A stretch of 64,000 nt of DNA, taken from Chthonomonas calidirosea (GTDB lineage: Bacteria; Armatimonadota; Chthonomonadetes; Chthonomonadales; CAJBBX01). Positions 1 through 7,595 of the stretch are shown here, piece after piece. Below the pieces are notes generated by a model. The model saw only the letters and a list, made by a program, of their open reading frames with translations. It made no database searches and was not told the origin of the DNA. The stretch's first letter is position 1; every line of letters starts with the position of its first letter. Both the position numbers and the translations under genes were made by a program. The stretch spans positions 1-64,000 of the forward strand of contig DYKI01000011.1 of the NCBI GenBank assembly GCA_020722705.1. The letters run 5' to 3'.

Positions 1-56
1 TCCGCGAAGGCGGCCATACCGTCGGCGCCGGCGTCGTCACGAAGATCATCGAGTAG
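1..56 (+). CDS. tuf: Elongation factor Tu, C-terminal end (partial)
   Basis: Only the last 17 codons are in the window. They read REGGHTVGAGVVTKIIE followed by TAG, which is the conserved end of the third domain of bacterial EF-Tu, the GTPase that brings aminoacyl-tRNA to the ribosome. The next gene, rpmG, starts seven bases later, and secE and nusG follow. This is the usual tuf-(rpmG)-secE-nusG order of bacterial ribosomal operons and supports the call. The gene's start lies outside the window. Confidence 0.9.
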   Translation, partial: REGGHTVGAGVVTKIIE

Positions 57-63
57 GGGCGAC

Positions 64-228
64 ATGGCGGCGAAAGAGAACCGGATCGTTATCACGATGG
101 CGTGCACCGATTGTCGTGCGCGCAACTATACAACTTCGAAGAACCGGATCAAGCATCCGGAACGCTTGGAGCTTCGCAAGTACTGTCCGTCTTGCCGCAG
201 GCACGTGCCTCATCGTGAGGCCAAGTAG
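64..228 (+). CDS. rpmG: 50S ribosomal protein L33
   Basis: A 54-residue basic protein, too short for the ORF track. It has two zinc-ribbon knuckles, CTDC near residue 14 and CPSC near residue 41, so it is the zinc-binding (C+) form of L33. The ending RRHVPHREAK is typical of the family, as is the length. It is a component of the large ribosomal subunit near the E site. It lies seven bases after tuf and is followed by tRNA-Trp, the common arrangement between tuf and secE. The ATG at 64 is the only sensible start. Confidence 0.93.
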   Translation: MAAKENRIVITMACTDCRARNYTTSKNRIKHPERLELRKYCPSCRRHVPHREAK

Positions 229-282
229 AGCGGACGACGGGATCGTGGCCCGGGCGGGTCAATAACGTTCGGGCCGCCGCGC

Positions 283-358
283 AGGGGTGTAGCTCAGTTG
301 GTAGAGCACCCGCCTCCAAAGTGGGTGGTCGCGGGTTCGAATCCTGCCACCCCTGCCA
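283..358 (+). tRNA. trnW: tRNA-Trp (CCA anticodon)
   Basis: A full cloverleaf of 76 nt can be drawn. The acceptor stem AGGGGTG pairs with CACCCCT, the D-loop contains AGCTCAGTTGGTAGAGC, and the T-arm contains GGTTCGAATCC. The anticodon stem CCCGC/GTGGG encloses the loop CTCCAAA, which gives anticodon CCA (Trp). The 3' CCA is encoded. It sits between rpmG and secE, as tRNA-Trp does in many bacteria, so it is probably co-transcribed with them. Confidence 0.97.
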
Positions 359-373
359 ATGCCGCCAGGAACG

Positions 374-415
374 GAGCGGAAGCGCGAGGGCGCTAAGCAT
401 CTCGCCCTTCCGCTC
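374..415 (+). other. Imperfect hairpin between tRNA-Trp and secE
   Basis: GAGCGGAA at 374-381 pairs with TTCCGCTC at 408-415, and GGGCG at 388-392 pairs with CGCCC at 403-407. A six-base bulge lies on one side. No T-run follows, so this is not a classical terminator. It may be a processing site for the tRNA-containing transcript or an attenuator ahead of secE-nusG. Only the pairing is seen; the role is inferred. Confidence 0.35.
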
Positions 416-475
416 TCGGCATGTGAATCAGGACGCGCGAGCACTGATGCATTGTTGCGCTCGAGAGGATGACCG

Positions 476-691
476 ATGGCCAGCGACGAAAAGCCCGCAG
501 TTGTAGCCCGCGGGCGCAGCTTCATCCACGAGGTGATAGTCGAACTGAAGAAGACCACGTGGCCTACGCCCAAAGAGGCGTGGAGGCTAACGGTCGTGGT
601 GCTCATTGTCATTGTGGCAGTAGCCGTCTATGTTGGTGTGATTGACTTCATCCTGACCAAACTAACCGTCGGGCTGAAGCTGTTCAAGTAG
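476..691 (+). CDS. secE: Preprotein translocase subunit SecE
   Basis: A 71-residue protein with one membrane segment (about residues 36-60), preceded by the conserved amphipathic stretch VIVELKKTTWPTPKEAW. This is the minimal one-helix SecE found in most bacteria outside the gamma-proteobacteria. SecE clamps SecY in the protein-conducting channel of the inner membrane. The ATG at 476 has GAGAGGA seven to thirteen bases upstream. nusG starts nine bases after the stop, the classical secE-nusG pair. Confidence 0.95.
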   Translation: MASDEKPAVVARGRSFIHEVIVELKKTTWPTPKEAWRLTVVVLIVIVAVAVYVGVIDFILTKLTVGLKLFK

Positions 692-700
692 GATGGCCAT

Positions 701-1231
701 ATGAGTACGCAGCGACATTGGTATGCCGTGCACACATACTCGGGTCACGAGAACAAGGTGATGACGAGCATTCTGCGTCAAGCCGAGGCTCGGAGCCTGA
801 GGCATAAGGTGTTCGACATTCGCATCCCGACCGAGGTGGAGGTGCGCAGTCGAGGCGGCAAGACAACCGAGTACAAGCGCAAGGTGTTCCCAGGCTACAT
901 CCTCATTGACATGGTCCTGGACGAGGACACCTGGTATCTTGTGAAATCCACCACCGGCGTGACCGGTTTCGTCAGTTCCGGTAACAAGCCGGTTCCGCTC
1001 CAGGCGCGCGAAGTGGAAGCGATTCTGCAATCGGAAGAAGGAGCGATGCAGCGCCCGAAGGTCCAGTGGTCGAAAGGCGACATCGTTCGCGTCGTTCAGG
1101 GACCCTTTTCGGACTTCACCGGCAAGATCGAGGACGTGCATGCTGAGAAGCAGAAGCTGCGCGTGTTCATCTCGATCTTCGGCAGGGATACGCCTGTCGA
1201 GCTTGACTTTACGCAGGTTGAGAAGGCCTGA
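701..1231 (+). CDS. nusG: Transcription termination/antitermination protein NusG
   Basis: A 176-residue protein. The N-terminal NGN domain begins RHWYAVHTYSGHENKV and includes the FPGYILIDM segment. The C-terminal KOW motif is GDIVRVVQGPFSDFTGKIEDV (about residues 126-146). NusG binds RNA polymerase and couples it to Rho or to the ribosome. Length and both domains are normal for the family. It lies between secE and rplK, as expected. Confidence 0.96.
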   Translation: MSTQRHWYAVHTYSGHENKVMTSILRQAEARSLRHKVFDIRIPTEVEVRSRGGKTTEYKRKVFPGYILIDMVLDEDTWYLVKSTTGVTGFVSSGNKPVPLQAREVEAILQSEEGAMQRPKVQWSKGDIVRVVQGPFSDFTGKIEDVHAEKQKLRVFISIFGRDTPVELDFTQVEKA

Positions 1232-1246
1232 GCAGGAGGACGTTTC

Positions 1247-1672
1247 GTGGCGAAAAAAGTGACTGCCGTCGTAAAGCTCCAGATTCCGGCGGGGAAGGCA
1301 ACTCCCGCGCCGCCGGTCGGTTCCACCCTGGGCCCGTACGGCATCAACATGATGGAGTTCATCAAGACCTACAACGAGCGCACGGCCCAGCAGGTCGGCT
1401 TCATCGTTCCGGTTGAGATCACCATCTTCGAAGACAGGTCCTTCACGTTCGTAACCAAGACGCCGCCCGCCGCTGACCTGATCAAGAAGGCGCTTGGGAT
1501 CGAGCGCGGCTCGGGGACGACCGGCAAGACAACCGTCGGTACGCTTACGCGGGATCAGCTTCGCGAGATCGCTGAACAGAAGATGCAGGACCTGAACGCA
1601 CATGACCTGGACGCCGCGATGCGCATTGTCGCGGGTACCGCACGCTCGATGGGCGTCGCAGTCGAGCAGTAG
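1247..1672 (+). CDS. rplK: 50S ribosomal protein L11
   Basis: A 141-residue protein with the L11 signatures [25 protein letters not shown] near the N-terminus and [20 protein letters not shown] in the middle. L11 forms the GTPase-associated stalk base with 23S rRNA. The start is GTG at 1247 with a strong AGGAGGA site at 1233-1239. It is followed by rplA after 54 bases. Confidence 0.96.
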   Translation: MAKKVTAVVKLQIPAGKATPAPPVGSTLGPYGINMMEFIKTYNERTAQQVGFIVPVEITIFEDRSFTFVTKTPPAADLIKKALGIERGSGTTGKTTVGTLTRDQLREIAEQKMQDLNAHDLDAAMRIVAGTARSMGVAVEQ

Positions 1673-1726
1673 CAGAAACACAGGGTGGGAGGGGCTCAGC
1701 CCCGACAGCACCACAGGAGGACCGGA

Positions 1727-2494
1727 ATGCCGGGACCAAAGGTCAGCACAAAGCAGAGGCGCGAGGCCAAGGCTGGTCGAGCGCGATACAGCAAGCGGTT
1801 CGAGAGCCTGCTGAAGCAGACCAACAAGAATGAAGCTCTCGAACCCGCAGCCGCACTTGCCAAAGTCAAGGAACTGGCTACAGCCAAGTTTGACGAGACT
1901 GTCGAGGCCGCCATCAACCTTGGCGTAGATCCTCGGCACGGCGATCAGGTCGTGCGCGGCACGGTGAACCTGCCTCACGGCACGGGCAAGTCGCGCAGGG
2001 TCGCAGTGTTCGCCCGCGGCGATCGAGCTGAGGAGGCCAGGGCCGCCGGAGCAGATGAAGTCGGAGCCGAGGACCTGGTCGAGCGGATCCAGAAGGGTTG
2101 GACCGGTTGGACGCAGTTCGATCTGTTTGTTGCCTCTCCCGATATGATGTCGCTGGTGGGGCGCGTGGGAAGCATCCTGAAGCAGAAAATGCCGAACCCC
2201 AAGGCAGGAACGGTCACCCCAAACGTCGCTCAGGTGGTTCGCGACATCAAGGGAGCGGCACGAGCTGAGTATCGGGTCGAGAGGGCTGGGATCATCCATT
2301 GCCCGATCGGGAAGGCCAGCTTCACTGTGGAGCAGTTGACCGAGAACCTGCTGGTACTGGTTGGCGCCCTCATCAAGGCCAAGCCTGCGGCTGCCAAGGG
2401 GCGGTATCTGAAGAGGATCAGCGTGTCGCCGTCCATGGGGCCGAGCGTGGCGGTTGACACGACGCTGGCCCAGAAGGCGGCTGAGAAGGTCTAG
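1727..2494 (+). CDS. rplA: 50S ribosomal protein L1
   Basis: The start is placed at ATG 1727 ([17 protein letters not shown]), directly after AGGAGG at 1715-1720, rather than at the track's upstream start. This gives 255 residues, slightly longer than the usual 230-235, with the extra length at the N-terminus. Family signatures include [17 protein letters not shown], the middle [10 protein letters not shown] and the C-terminal [19 protein letters not shown]1 forms the mobile stalk and is often a translational repressor of its own operon. Unlike most bacteria, rplJ does not follow; an opposite-strand tRNA and ychF do. Confidence 0.95.
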   Translation: MPGPKVSTKQRREAKAGRARYSKRFESLLKQTNKNEALEPAAALAKVKELATAKFDETVEAAINLGVDPRHGDQVVRGTVNLPHGTGKSRRVAVFARGDRAEEARAAGADEVGAEDLVERIQKGWTGWTQFDLFVASPDMMSLVGRVGSILKQKMPNPKAGTVTPNVAQVVRDIKGAARAEYRVERAGIIHCPIGKASFTVEQLTENLLVLVGALIKAKPAAAKGRYLKRISVSPSMGPSVAVDTTLAQKAAEKV

Positions 2495-2512
2495 CGCAGC
2501 ATCACGGAGAAA

Positions 2513-2583
2513 CTGGGGGACCAGGATTCGAACCTGGGTCAACGGCTCCAAAGGCCGCTGTCCTGCCGCTGGACGATCCCCCA
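2513..2583 (-). tRNA. trnQ: tRNA-Gln (TTG anticodon)
   Basis: On the minus strand the acceptor stem TGGGGGA pairs with TCCCCCA and the T-arm contains GGTTCGAATCC. The anticodon stem GCGGC/GCCGT encloses CTTTGGA, giving anticodon TTG (Gln). The discriminator is G and the 3' CCA is not encoded, unlike the tRNA-Trp in this window. It lies 45 bases downstream of the ychF stop and on the same strand. A TATAAT just upstream suggests that it also has its own promoter. Confidence 0.95.
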
Positions 2584-2594
2584 ATACGGGGAGC

Positions 2595-2600
2595 ATTATA
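2595..2600 (-). promoter_or_regulatory. Perfect -10 box (TATAAT) for tRNA-Gln
   Basis: Read on the minus strand, GAGGTATAATGCTCCCC contains a consensus -10 hexamer whose expected start point falls about five bases before the mature tRNA 5' end. The -35 position lies inside the ychF hairpin and is weak, so promoter strength is uncertain. Confidence 0.5.
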
Positions 2601-2601
2601 C

Positions 2602-2641
2602 CTCGCGCGGCCTGGTCGGCATAACCGATCAGCCGCGCGAG
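2602..2641 (-). terminator. Long hairpin overlapping the ychF stop codon
   Basis: CTCGCGCGGC at 2602-2611 pairs perfectly with GCCGCGCGAG at 2632-2641. An inner seven-pair stem (one G-U) closes a five-base loop. The ychF stop codon (2629-2631) lies inside it. No clean T-run follows; the tRNA-Gln -10 box does instead. The hairpin may partly terminate ychF transcription or protect the mRNA end while leaving tRNA-Gln to its own promoter. Confidence 0.5.
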
Positions 2642-3723
2642 TTGCGTATGTGGACGATCTCGCCGTCACGAACGACGTAGTCCTTGCCTTCGAGCCGCAT
2701 CTTCCCGGCAGCGCGGGCAGCATCCCACCCGCCGGCAGCCTGAAAGTCGGCGAACTCCATGACCTCGGCCCTGATGAACGTCCGGGCAATATCCGTATGG
2801 ATCTTCTCGGCGGCGCCGACGGCGGTCGTGCCTGCCTTGATTGTCCAGCAACGGACCTCGTCGGAGCCGACCGTCAGGAAGCTGATCAGCCCGAGCCGGC
2901 TGTAGGCGATGCGGATGAGGGCATCTCGGGCCGAGACAGTGAGACCCATGGCGGCAAGGTAGTCACGCTCCTCGGCAGGATCCATCTGGGCGATCTCGGC
3001 CTCAAGTTTTGCGCATAGCACGATCAGGGGTAAGTCCGCCGCGGCGGCGTACGCCTCAACCGCGGCGATGTGCGGTCCTCTGCTCCCGACTGCCGACTCA
3101 GCGACATTGAGGACAAGGATTAGCGGCTTTGCCGTGACGAGGGCGAAGGCCTTCGCCACGCGCTCTTCGTCAGGGGTCAGCTCTGAGGACCGCAAGGGCT
3201 GCATGGCGTCGAGCTTCTGATGCAGCGATCGTACGGCAAGCTCCTCGGCCGCTTCAGCCGCACCCTGGCGCTTGGCTGCCTTGGTCTTCTCGAGGCGGAT
3301 CAGGCGGTTATCAAGGACGGTCAGGTCGGCGAGGAGCAGCTCCTGCGCCACGATCTCGGCGTCGCGGATGGCGGACTGCCCGGGATCGCCACCGGCAGGG
3401 TCCGTCCTGAACGCCCCAAGGACCAGAACGAGGGCGTCAACCGATCGGACGCCTGCGAGGAAATCAGTGCCGAAGCTGCGGCCATGAGCGTCCGACTCGA
3501 TACGCGCGGCACCGTCAACGACCTCGATGGATGCCTGGACTTGCTTCTTCGGCCGGCATATCTCAACGGCGATATCGAACCTGGGATCCGGCACAGGTAT
3601 CGTAGCCAGGTTCACTGCCGTATCGTGCGCGTCGTATTCGTGAGTGCGCGCCTGAGAGCGTGTGAGCGCATTGAAGAGAGACGTCTTCCCTGATCCGGGA
3701 AGCCCGATGAGCCCAACTTTCAT
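2629..3723 (-). CDS. ychF: Ribosome-binding ATPase YchF
   Basis: A 364-residue OBG-family NTPase of exactly the family length. The Walker A motif GLPGSGKTS is at residues 7-15. The base-specificity motif reads NVAE instead of NKxD, which in YchF/OLA1 proteins goes with ATP rather than GTP preference. A helical insertion follows in the middle, and the C-terminal TGS domain begins around 'CWTIKAGTTAVGAAEKIH' and ends with DGEIVHIRN. YchF binds ribosomes and is linked to stress and translation quality control. It stands just before tRNA-Gln on the same strand. Confidence 0.95.
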   Translation of the reverse strand: MKVGLIGLPGSGKTSLFNALTRSQARTHEYDAHDTAVNLATIPVPDPRFDIAVEICRPKKQVQASIEVVDGAARIESDAHGRSFGTDFLAGVRSVDALVLVLGAFRTDPAGGDPGQSAIRDAEIVAQELLLADLTVLDNRLIRLEKTKAAKRQGAAEAAEELAVRSLHQKLDAMQPLRSSELTPDEERVAKAFALVTAKPLILVLNVAESAVGSRGPHIAAVEAYAAAADLPLIVLCAKLEAEIAQMDPAEERDYLAAMGLTVSARDALIRIAYSRLGLISFLTVGSDEVRCWTIKAGTTAVGAAEKIHTDIARTFIRAEVMEFADFQAAGGWDAARAAGKMRLEGKDYVVRDGEIVHIRNSRG

Positions 3724-3735
3724 CGTCTGTAACTC

Positions 3736-3885
3736 CTACCGCGGCACGGAGACACCGACGGGGACCTTAGGAGGGAGTTTCGCCCACCGTGAGAACCAGG
3801 CAACATAGATCACACCGGCCATCACGGCTACCAGCATCAGAGCTGTGAGCCATCTTCGGGGCGGTCGGCTCTCAGTTGTTCCCAT
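3736..3885 (-). CDS. Small single-pass membrane protein downstream of tatC
   Basis: A 49-residue protein starting MGTTESRPPRRWLT at ATG 3885, overlapping the tatC end by 14 bases. The ORF track's longer start would run further into tatC. It has one hydrophobic segment, LTALMLVAVMAGVIYVAWF, after a basic stretch, so the N-terminus is probably cytoplasmic, and a short Pro-rich tail. The tight overlap with tatC and the 12-base gap to ychF suggest a translated gene in a tatC-small ORF-ychF operon. It does not resemble TatA, which has an amphipathic helix after its membrane span. I do not recognise the family. Confidence 0.5.
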   Translation of the reverse strand: MGTTESRPPRRWLTALMLVAVMAGVIYVAWFSRWAKLPPKVPVGVSVPR

Positions 3886-4666
3886 CAGCTTTGGCTTCGC
3901 GTTTGCGTTCGATGATCCGCACAAGCCCGATACTGCCGAGGTACAGAGCGAACACCGGTATCACCATCATCATCATGGTGAAGGCGTCGTTGCTGGGTGT
4001 GATCATCAGTCCCATGAAGGCGATGGCAACGATGGCATGACGCCACGACCGTTTCATGCTGGCCGATGTGAGCAGTCCGGCCCATGCAAGGAACATGAGC
4101 ACTACGGGCATCTGGAAGACGAGGCCGAAGATTCCCATAAGCTTGAGCATGAACAGCACGTATGTCTTCGGGCCTTGATAGAGGACGGCCTTCGGAAAGA
4201 GGGGTATGAACTCCAGGAAGAAAGACATCGCAAACTGAGCGATCCAGTAGGCGAGAAGCACACCCAGGATGAAGAGGGTCACGGACAGCGGCACAATCCA
4301 GCGCAGGGGCCTGCGCTCCTGGCGGGTCAGCGCCGGTCTGACGAATCCCCACATCTCCAGGATCACAAGCGGCGAGACCATGATCAGACCCGCGACCACT
4401 GAAATCTGCAGGACGACGAAGAAGGGCTCCATGAAATGGCCGAAGGCGATCTTGAACTCGACATGGGCGTCGCCAAGAGCTCGCGCCATGGGGCTGTAAA
4501 GCAGACGGTAGATTCTGTGGAAGAGGTAGTAACCCGCGATCGAGCCGATGATCGCATACACGATCGAACGAACAATGCGCGTGCGAAGCTCAGCGAGATG
4601 CTCGGTGAGCTCCATACGCTTGTCGTCTTCGGGTTCTGTTCGGCCTTTGATGCCTTCAGCGGCCAC
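3872..4666 (-). CDS. tatC: Sec-independent protein translocase TatC
   Basis: A 264-residue polytopic membrane protein with six predicted spans. The conserved amphipathic start ELTEHLAELRTRI precedes the first span, and EMWGFVRPAL is present in the middle. TatC is the receptor for twin-arginine signal peptides. An alternative start at the internal Met (MELTEHL) would give a length closer to the minimal family, so the first 17 charged residues are uncertain. No tatA/tatB is adjacent. Two likely Tat substrates are in this window, at 25586 and 30973. Confidence 0.93.
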   Translation of the reverse strand: MAAEGIKGRTEPEDDKRMELTEHLAELRTRIVRSIVYAIIGSIAGYYLFHRIYRLLYSPMARALGDAHVEFKIAFGHFMEPFFVVLQISVVAGLIMVSPLVILEMWGFVRPALTRQERRPLRWIVPLSVTLFILGVLLAYWIAQFAMSFFLEFIPLFPKAVLYQGPKTYVLFMLKLMGIFGLVFQMPVVLMFLAWAGLLTSASMKRSWRHAIVAIAFMGLMITPSNDAFTMMMMVIPVFALYLGSIGLVRIIERKREAKADGNN

Positions 4667-4702
4667 GCCTGTGGCTCCTATCCGTGTGGTCGCCGAGAGT
4701 CG

Positions 4703-4736
4703 GCGGGGGTGACAGTATTATACCTGTCACCCCCGC
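4703..4736. terminator. Strong inverted repeat between a secreted-protein gene and tatC
   Basis: GCGGGGGTGACAG at 4703-4715 and CTGTCACCCCCGC at 4724-4736 form a perfect 13-bp stem with the loop TATTATAC. It lies after the stop of the secreted protein (4771) and before tatC, both read from the minus strand. There is no following T-run. It is probably a transcription terminator for the upstream gene. Confidence 0.6.
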
Positions 4737-4770
4737 GGATGTCCGGGTGTGCCGCTCGAGGCGGCTCCGG

Positions 4771-6384
4771 TCACTCCGCCGGCTTCCGGCTGAGCTCCGT
4801 CACGGTCTTCGAGCGTAGCGTGATCTTCTGGGCTGTCTGGGCCTGACCCGGGTTCATGCCTCCGCCCATAGAGTAGCCGCCACGGGCGCCCATGCCGCCC
4901 GAGCCCATCATCGGAGGTCCGCTAAGGCCCATCGAAGAGCCGCCCATGCGGGGAGAGATCCCTGTGCGGCCTCCACCGCGGGGCCCTTCACGTCCGCCGC
5001 CCGGGGCCGTCATGCCGGCGGCACCGCCGCCAGGGTTGACCAACCCCATTCCGGGCCCGCCCATCATTGGGGGACCGGACATACCCGTCAATGGCATACC
5101 GGACGCCGAGGTCATGCCGCCACCCATCAGCGGCGGAGCACCGCCTCCCATCATGGACATGCCGCCGGCCATCGGACCGCCCGGAGCGGACATGCCTGCA
5201 CCGCCGACCGATCCTGCCACGGTGCCTGTCGTCGTGCCGGAAACCTCAAGGCTGCGCTCGATCTTCACAAGGACGCCCGAGCGGTAGGCCAGATACACGT
5301 CACGAGTGAACTTGATCCGAGGCTTGTCCACCACCACGTTGCCGAAAACGATGGATTTCTCCTTCGGCGTCCCCTCGTAGGTCTGGGTGATCTTCGCGGT
5401 CTGGAGATTTCCTTCCCACTCGAAACCGACGAGCGTGCTCTTGACGGTGACCTTGGGCTGCTTCTCCGGAGCGGTGCCCGGTATATCCAGAACGACATCG
5501 GGGGTATCCCATTTGTCGCCGACGCGGACTTCGCGGGCAGGGAGGATGGGCAGATCGAGCGTAGCGCTGACAGGAATGCCCATCTGCCAGAAGATATCGC
5601 TCGATGGGCGGTCCTGAGGCGGATAGTGAACGACGCCGCGCGGATCAAGCTCCTGGTAGATGGACTTGGGCAGATAGTCGGTTGGGTAGACGGTCTCCTG
5701 GCCGCCCTGCTTGATGGCCAGACGGGTCAGCCGGTTTCGGACAATCGCCCTGCCGTTGTCGTAGACGTCCTCGACGGCCAGGAGAAGGTTGCTCGACTGG
5801 CCGACCAGCTCCACATCGCCAACGGCTGCAAGGCCCTGCGTGACGCCGCCGACGATGGCGGTCGTTCCGGTACGCGCATAGGTACGGTTGGAGCCGTCCT
5901 CATACCGGTACCTGAGGCTCAGAGGACCAGGGTCAGTGGTGATGCGATTCTCAAGGTTGACGGTGATCTCACTGGTCTCGGCGACATCAGAGCCTCCGGC
6001 GGACCCGCTCTTGGGCACAAAGAGGGTGGCTGTGATCTTATGGGGGCCGTCTTTCGGCGCCTCTTCCTTGTTGCTCCGCTGAATCTTCACCACCTGCTTG
6101 GTATCCCACATGTACTCGAACATCTGGCCCGCCTTGGCCCGTTCGCGTTGCTCTTCTGTGGGGGCGAGGGCCACGCGAAACTGGCCGTCAATGCTGAACG
6201 CGACATAGGCGCCTTCAGGGATGGCGGCCAGGGGCACGCGGATCGGGACTTTCTCCCGGACTGTAGCCCCGTCCGGTGGGAACCGAATGGTGAAAGGCGC
6301 AACGTTCTGGGCGGAAACACGCTCCGCACCCAATGCTAAGCATGCAGCCCCACCAATGACGGCCACTAGGGCTCTCAGGTGCAT
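4771..6384 (-). CDS. Secreted protein of unknown function with a Gly/Met/Pro-rich tail
   Basis: A 537-residue protein with a signal peptide (MHLRALVAVIGGAACLALGAERVSA, cleavage near residue 25). Residues 30-140 look like an immunoglobulin-like beta domain (IRFPPDGATVREKVPIRVPL). A middle beta-rich part (about 145-395) contains RVGDKWDTPDVVLD and may belong to a DUF6263-like group, but I cannot be sure. The last 135 residues are low-complexity repeats of GGM, MGG and PP. A signal peptide with no membrane anchor suggests release to the periplasm or cell surface. The gene is divergent from a secreted WD40 gene, and each has a well-formed promoter in the shared gap. Confidence 0.75.
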   Translation of the reverse strand: MHLRALVAVIGGAACLALGAERVSAQNVAPFTIRFPPDGATVREKVPIRVPLAAIPEGAYVAFSIDGQFRVALAPTEEQRERAKAGQMFEYMWDTKQVVKIQRSNKEEAPKDGPHKITATLFVPKSGSAGGSDVAETSEITVNLENRITTDPGPLSLRYRYEDGSNRTYARTGTTAIVGGVTQGLAAVGDVELVGQSSNLLLAVEDVYDNGRAIVRNRLTRLAIKQGGQETVYPTDYLPKSIYQELDPRGVVHYPPQDRPSSDIFWQMGIPVSATLDLPILPAREVRVGDKWDTPDVVLDIPGTAPEKQPKVTVKSTLVGFEWEGNLQTAKITQTYEGTPKEKSIVFGNVVVDKPRIKFTRDVYLAYRSGVLVKIERSLEVSGTTTGTVAGSVGGAGMSAPGGPMAGGMSMMGGGAPPLMGGGMTSASGMPLTGMSGPPMMGGPGMGLVNPGGGAAGMTAPGGGREGPRGGGRTGISPRMGGSSMGLSGPPMMGSGGMGARGGYSMGGGMNPGQAQTAQKITLRSKTVTELSRKPAE

Positions 6385-6422
6385 GGACTAACTCCCTCCT
6401 GAAAATGGCGCGCTACGCATGA

Positions 6423-6451
6423 AGTGTAGCATAGGCCATTCACGATGTCAA
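6423..6451 (-). promoter_or_regulatory. Sigma-70 type promoter for the 537-residue secreted protein
   Basis: On the minus strand, TTGACA (6451-6446) is separated by exactly 17 bases from TACACT (6428-6423). The expected start point is about 30 bases before the ATG at 6384, and GGAGGGAG lies just upstream of that ATG. The same hexamers recur in the divergent promoter 17 bases away. Confidence 0.8.
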
Positions 6452-6467
6452 CGCGAACGGACCTGCG

Positions 6468-6496
6468 TTGACAGGCAACGCTCATTACTGTACACT
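6468..6496 (+). promoter_or_regulatory. Sigma-70 type promoter for the WD40 protein
   Basis: TTGACA at 6468-6473, a 17-base spacer and TACACT at 6491-6496. The predicted start point lies about 95 bases before the chosen ATG at 6597. It is almost a mirror copy of the promoter on the other strand, so the two secreted-protein genes may be expressed together. Confidence 0.8.
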
Positions 6497-6596
6497 TCAG
6501 ACGCCACAGCGCCGGCGTGCGTTACCGGAGCGGGAACGCGGGTATCGGTGCGAACGTCGTACTGATTGCGGCGAGGTCGGTCTGCTGGCAACGAGC

Positions 6597-7583
6597 ATGT
6601 TCCGGAAACGTCCTAGAGCACCTGGTTTGACTGACGTGGCGGCGCAATGCTGCCTCGCGGCCTTCGCGTGTCTGGCGACGGCGATCCCTTCCTCAGCCCA
6701 GGTCCCGCCGGTCGCAACCGGGGGCACGGATCGAACGGTGAAGGTTTTCGGCGCCTCCGGAATGGAGACTCAGAGCTTCATCGCACATGAGGGGCCTGTG
6801 ACCGCGCTCTTGTTCACGCCGGACGGACGCCGGATCATCTCGGCGGGTGAGGACAAGACCGTCAAGATATGGAACGTGGACGATGGCTCGCTCGAGAACA
6901 GCATTGACGCTCATGAAGGAGCAGTGACAGCGCTGTCGCTGTCGCCGGACGGAAAGGTTCTGGCATCGGGTGGAGCCGATGGGCGGATCAAGTGGTGGGC
7001 TCCGGCCACAGGCAAGCTGCTGCGCACCATCATGGCGCACGCGCGTCCTGTCCGGTCACTCGCCTGGAGCCCCGATGGCAAGCTGCTGGCGTCAGGCGGC
7101 GAAGACCGCGTCATCCAGGTCTGGAGGGCCGACGGTTCGCAGGCCGCTTCAGTGGTTGGCCATGACGAGGCGGTGACCGGTGTGGCCTGGACGGCAGACG
7201 GCAAGGCGCTCATCAGCGGCGCTGCCGACGGTTATGTCAAGGTCTGGACGGTCGGCGACTTCGGCCTCGCTTCGCGGCACAAGACGCCCGACAAGTCCCT
7301 CTCGACGCTCGTCTCCAGTGTGGATGGACAGATGCTGGCCACTGCCGGGGCCGATGGGCGCATCCGCATCTGGACCATCACGGGCTCGAGCATCAGCGAA
7401 CTCGTGTCCAGAATCCTGGACCGGCGGGTGCACTGCATGGCGTGGAGCCGGGACGGCAAGGTGCTCGTGACCGGCGGTGCGGACCGCTCACTCAGGTTCT
7501 GGAACAGTCAGGATCTGTCCGTCGTGATGCGCGTGAGCGCCAACGAGGGCACCGTCACTGCTGTTGCCGTGACTCCCGAATGA
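6597..7583 (+). CDS. Secreted seven-bladed WD40 repeat protein
   Basis: The start is moved to ATG 6597 (MFRKRPRAPGLTD) because it gives a signal peptide (AAQCCLAAFACLATAIPSSAQ); the track's longer N-terminus is Arg-rich and unlikely. The mature part has six complete repeats ending DKTVKIW, DGRIKWW, RVIQVW, DGYVKVW, DGRIRIW and DRSLRFW. The seventh blade is split: the C-terminus ends with TVTAVAVTPE and the N-terminus supplies TDRTVKVF, which closes the ring. With seven blades and nothing else, it is a pure scaffold, presumably holding partners at the cell surface. The partner may be the divergent secreted protein, which is inference. Confidence 0.85.
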   Translation: MFRKRPRAPGLTDVAAQCCLAAFACLATAIPSSAQVPPVATGGTDRTVKVFGASGMETQSFIAHEGPVTALLFTPDGRRIISAGEDKTVKIWNVDDGSLENSIDAHEGAVTALSLSPDGKVLASGGADGRIKWWAPATGKLLRTIMAHARPVRSLAWSPDGKLLASGGEDRVIQVWRADGSQAASVVGHDEAVTGVAWTADGKALISGAADGYVKVWTVGDFGLASRHKTPDKSLSTLVSSVDGQMLATAGADGRIRIWTITGSSISELVSRILDRRVHCMAWSRDGKVLVTGGADRSLRFWNSQDLSVVMRVSANEGTVTAVAVTPE

Positions 7584-7595
7584 CGCCGCACTCGG

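Noticed and set aside
662-2596. A 644-codon open frame on the minus strand opposite nusG, rplK and rplA
   Set aside because: The plus strand encodes three certain proteins here; the minus frame is a GC-rich shadow with no recognisable motif.
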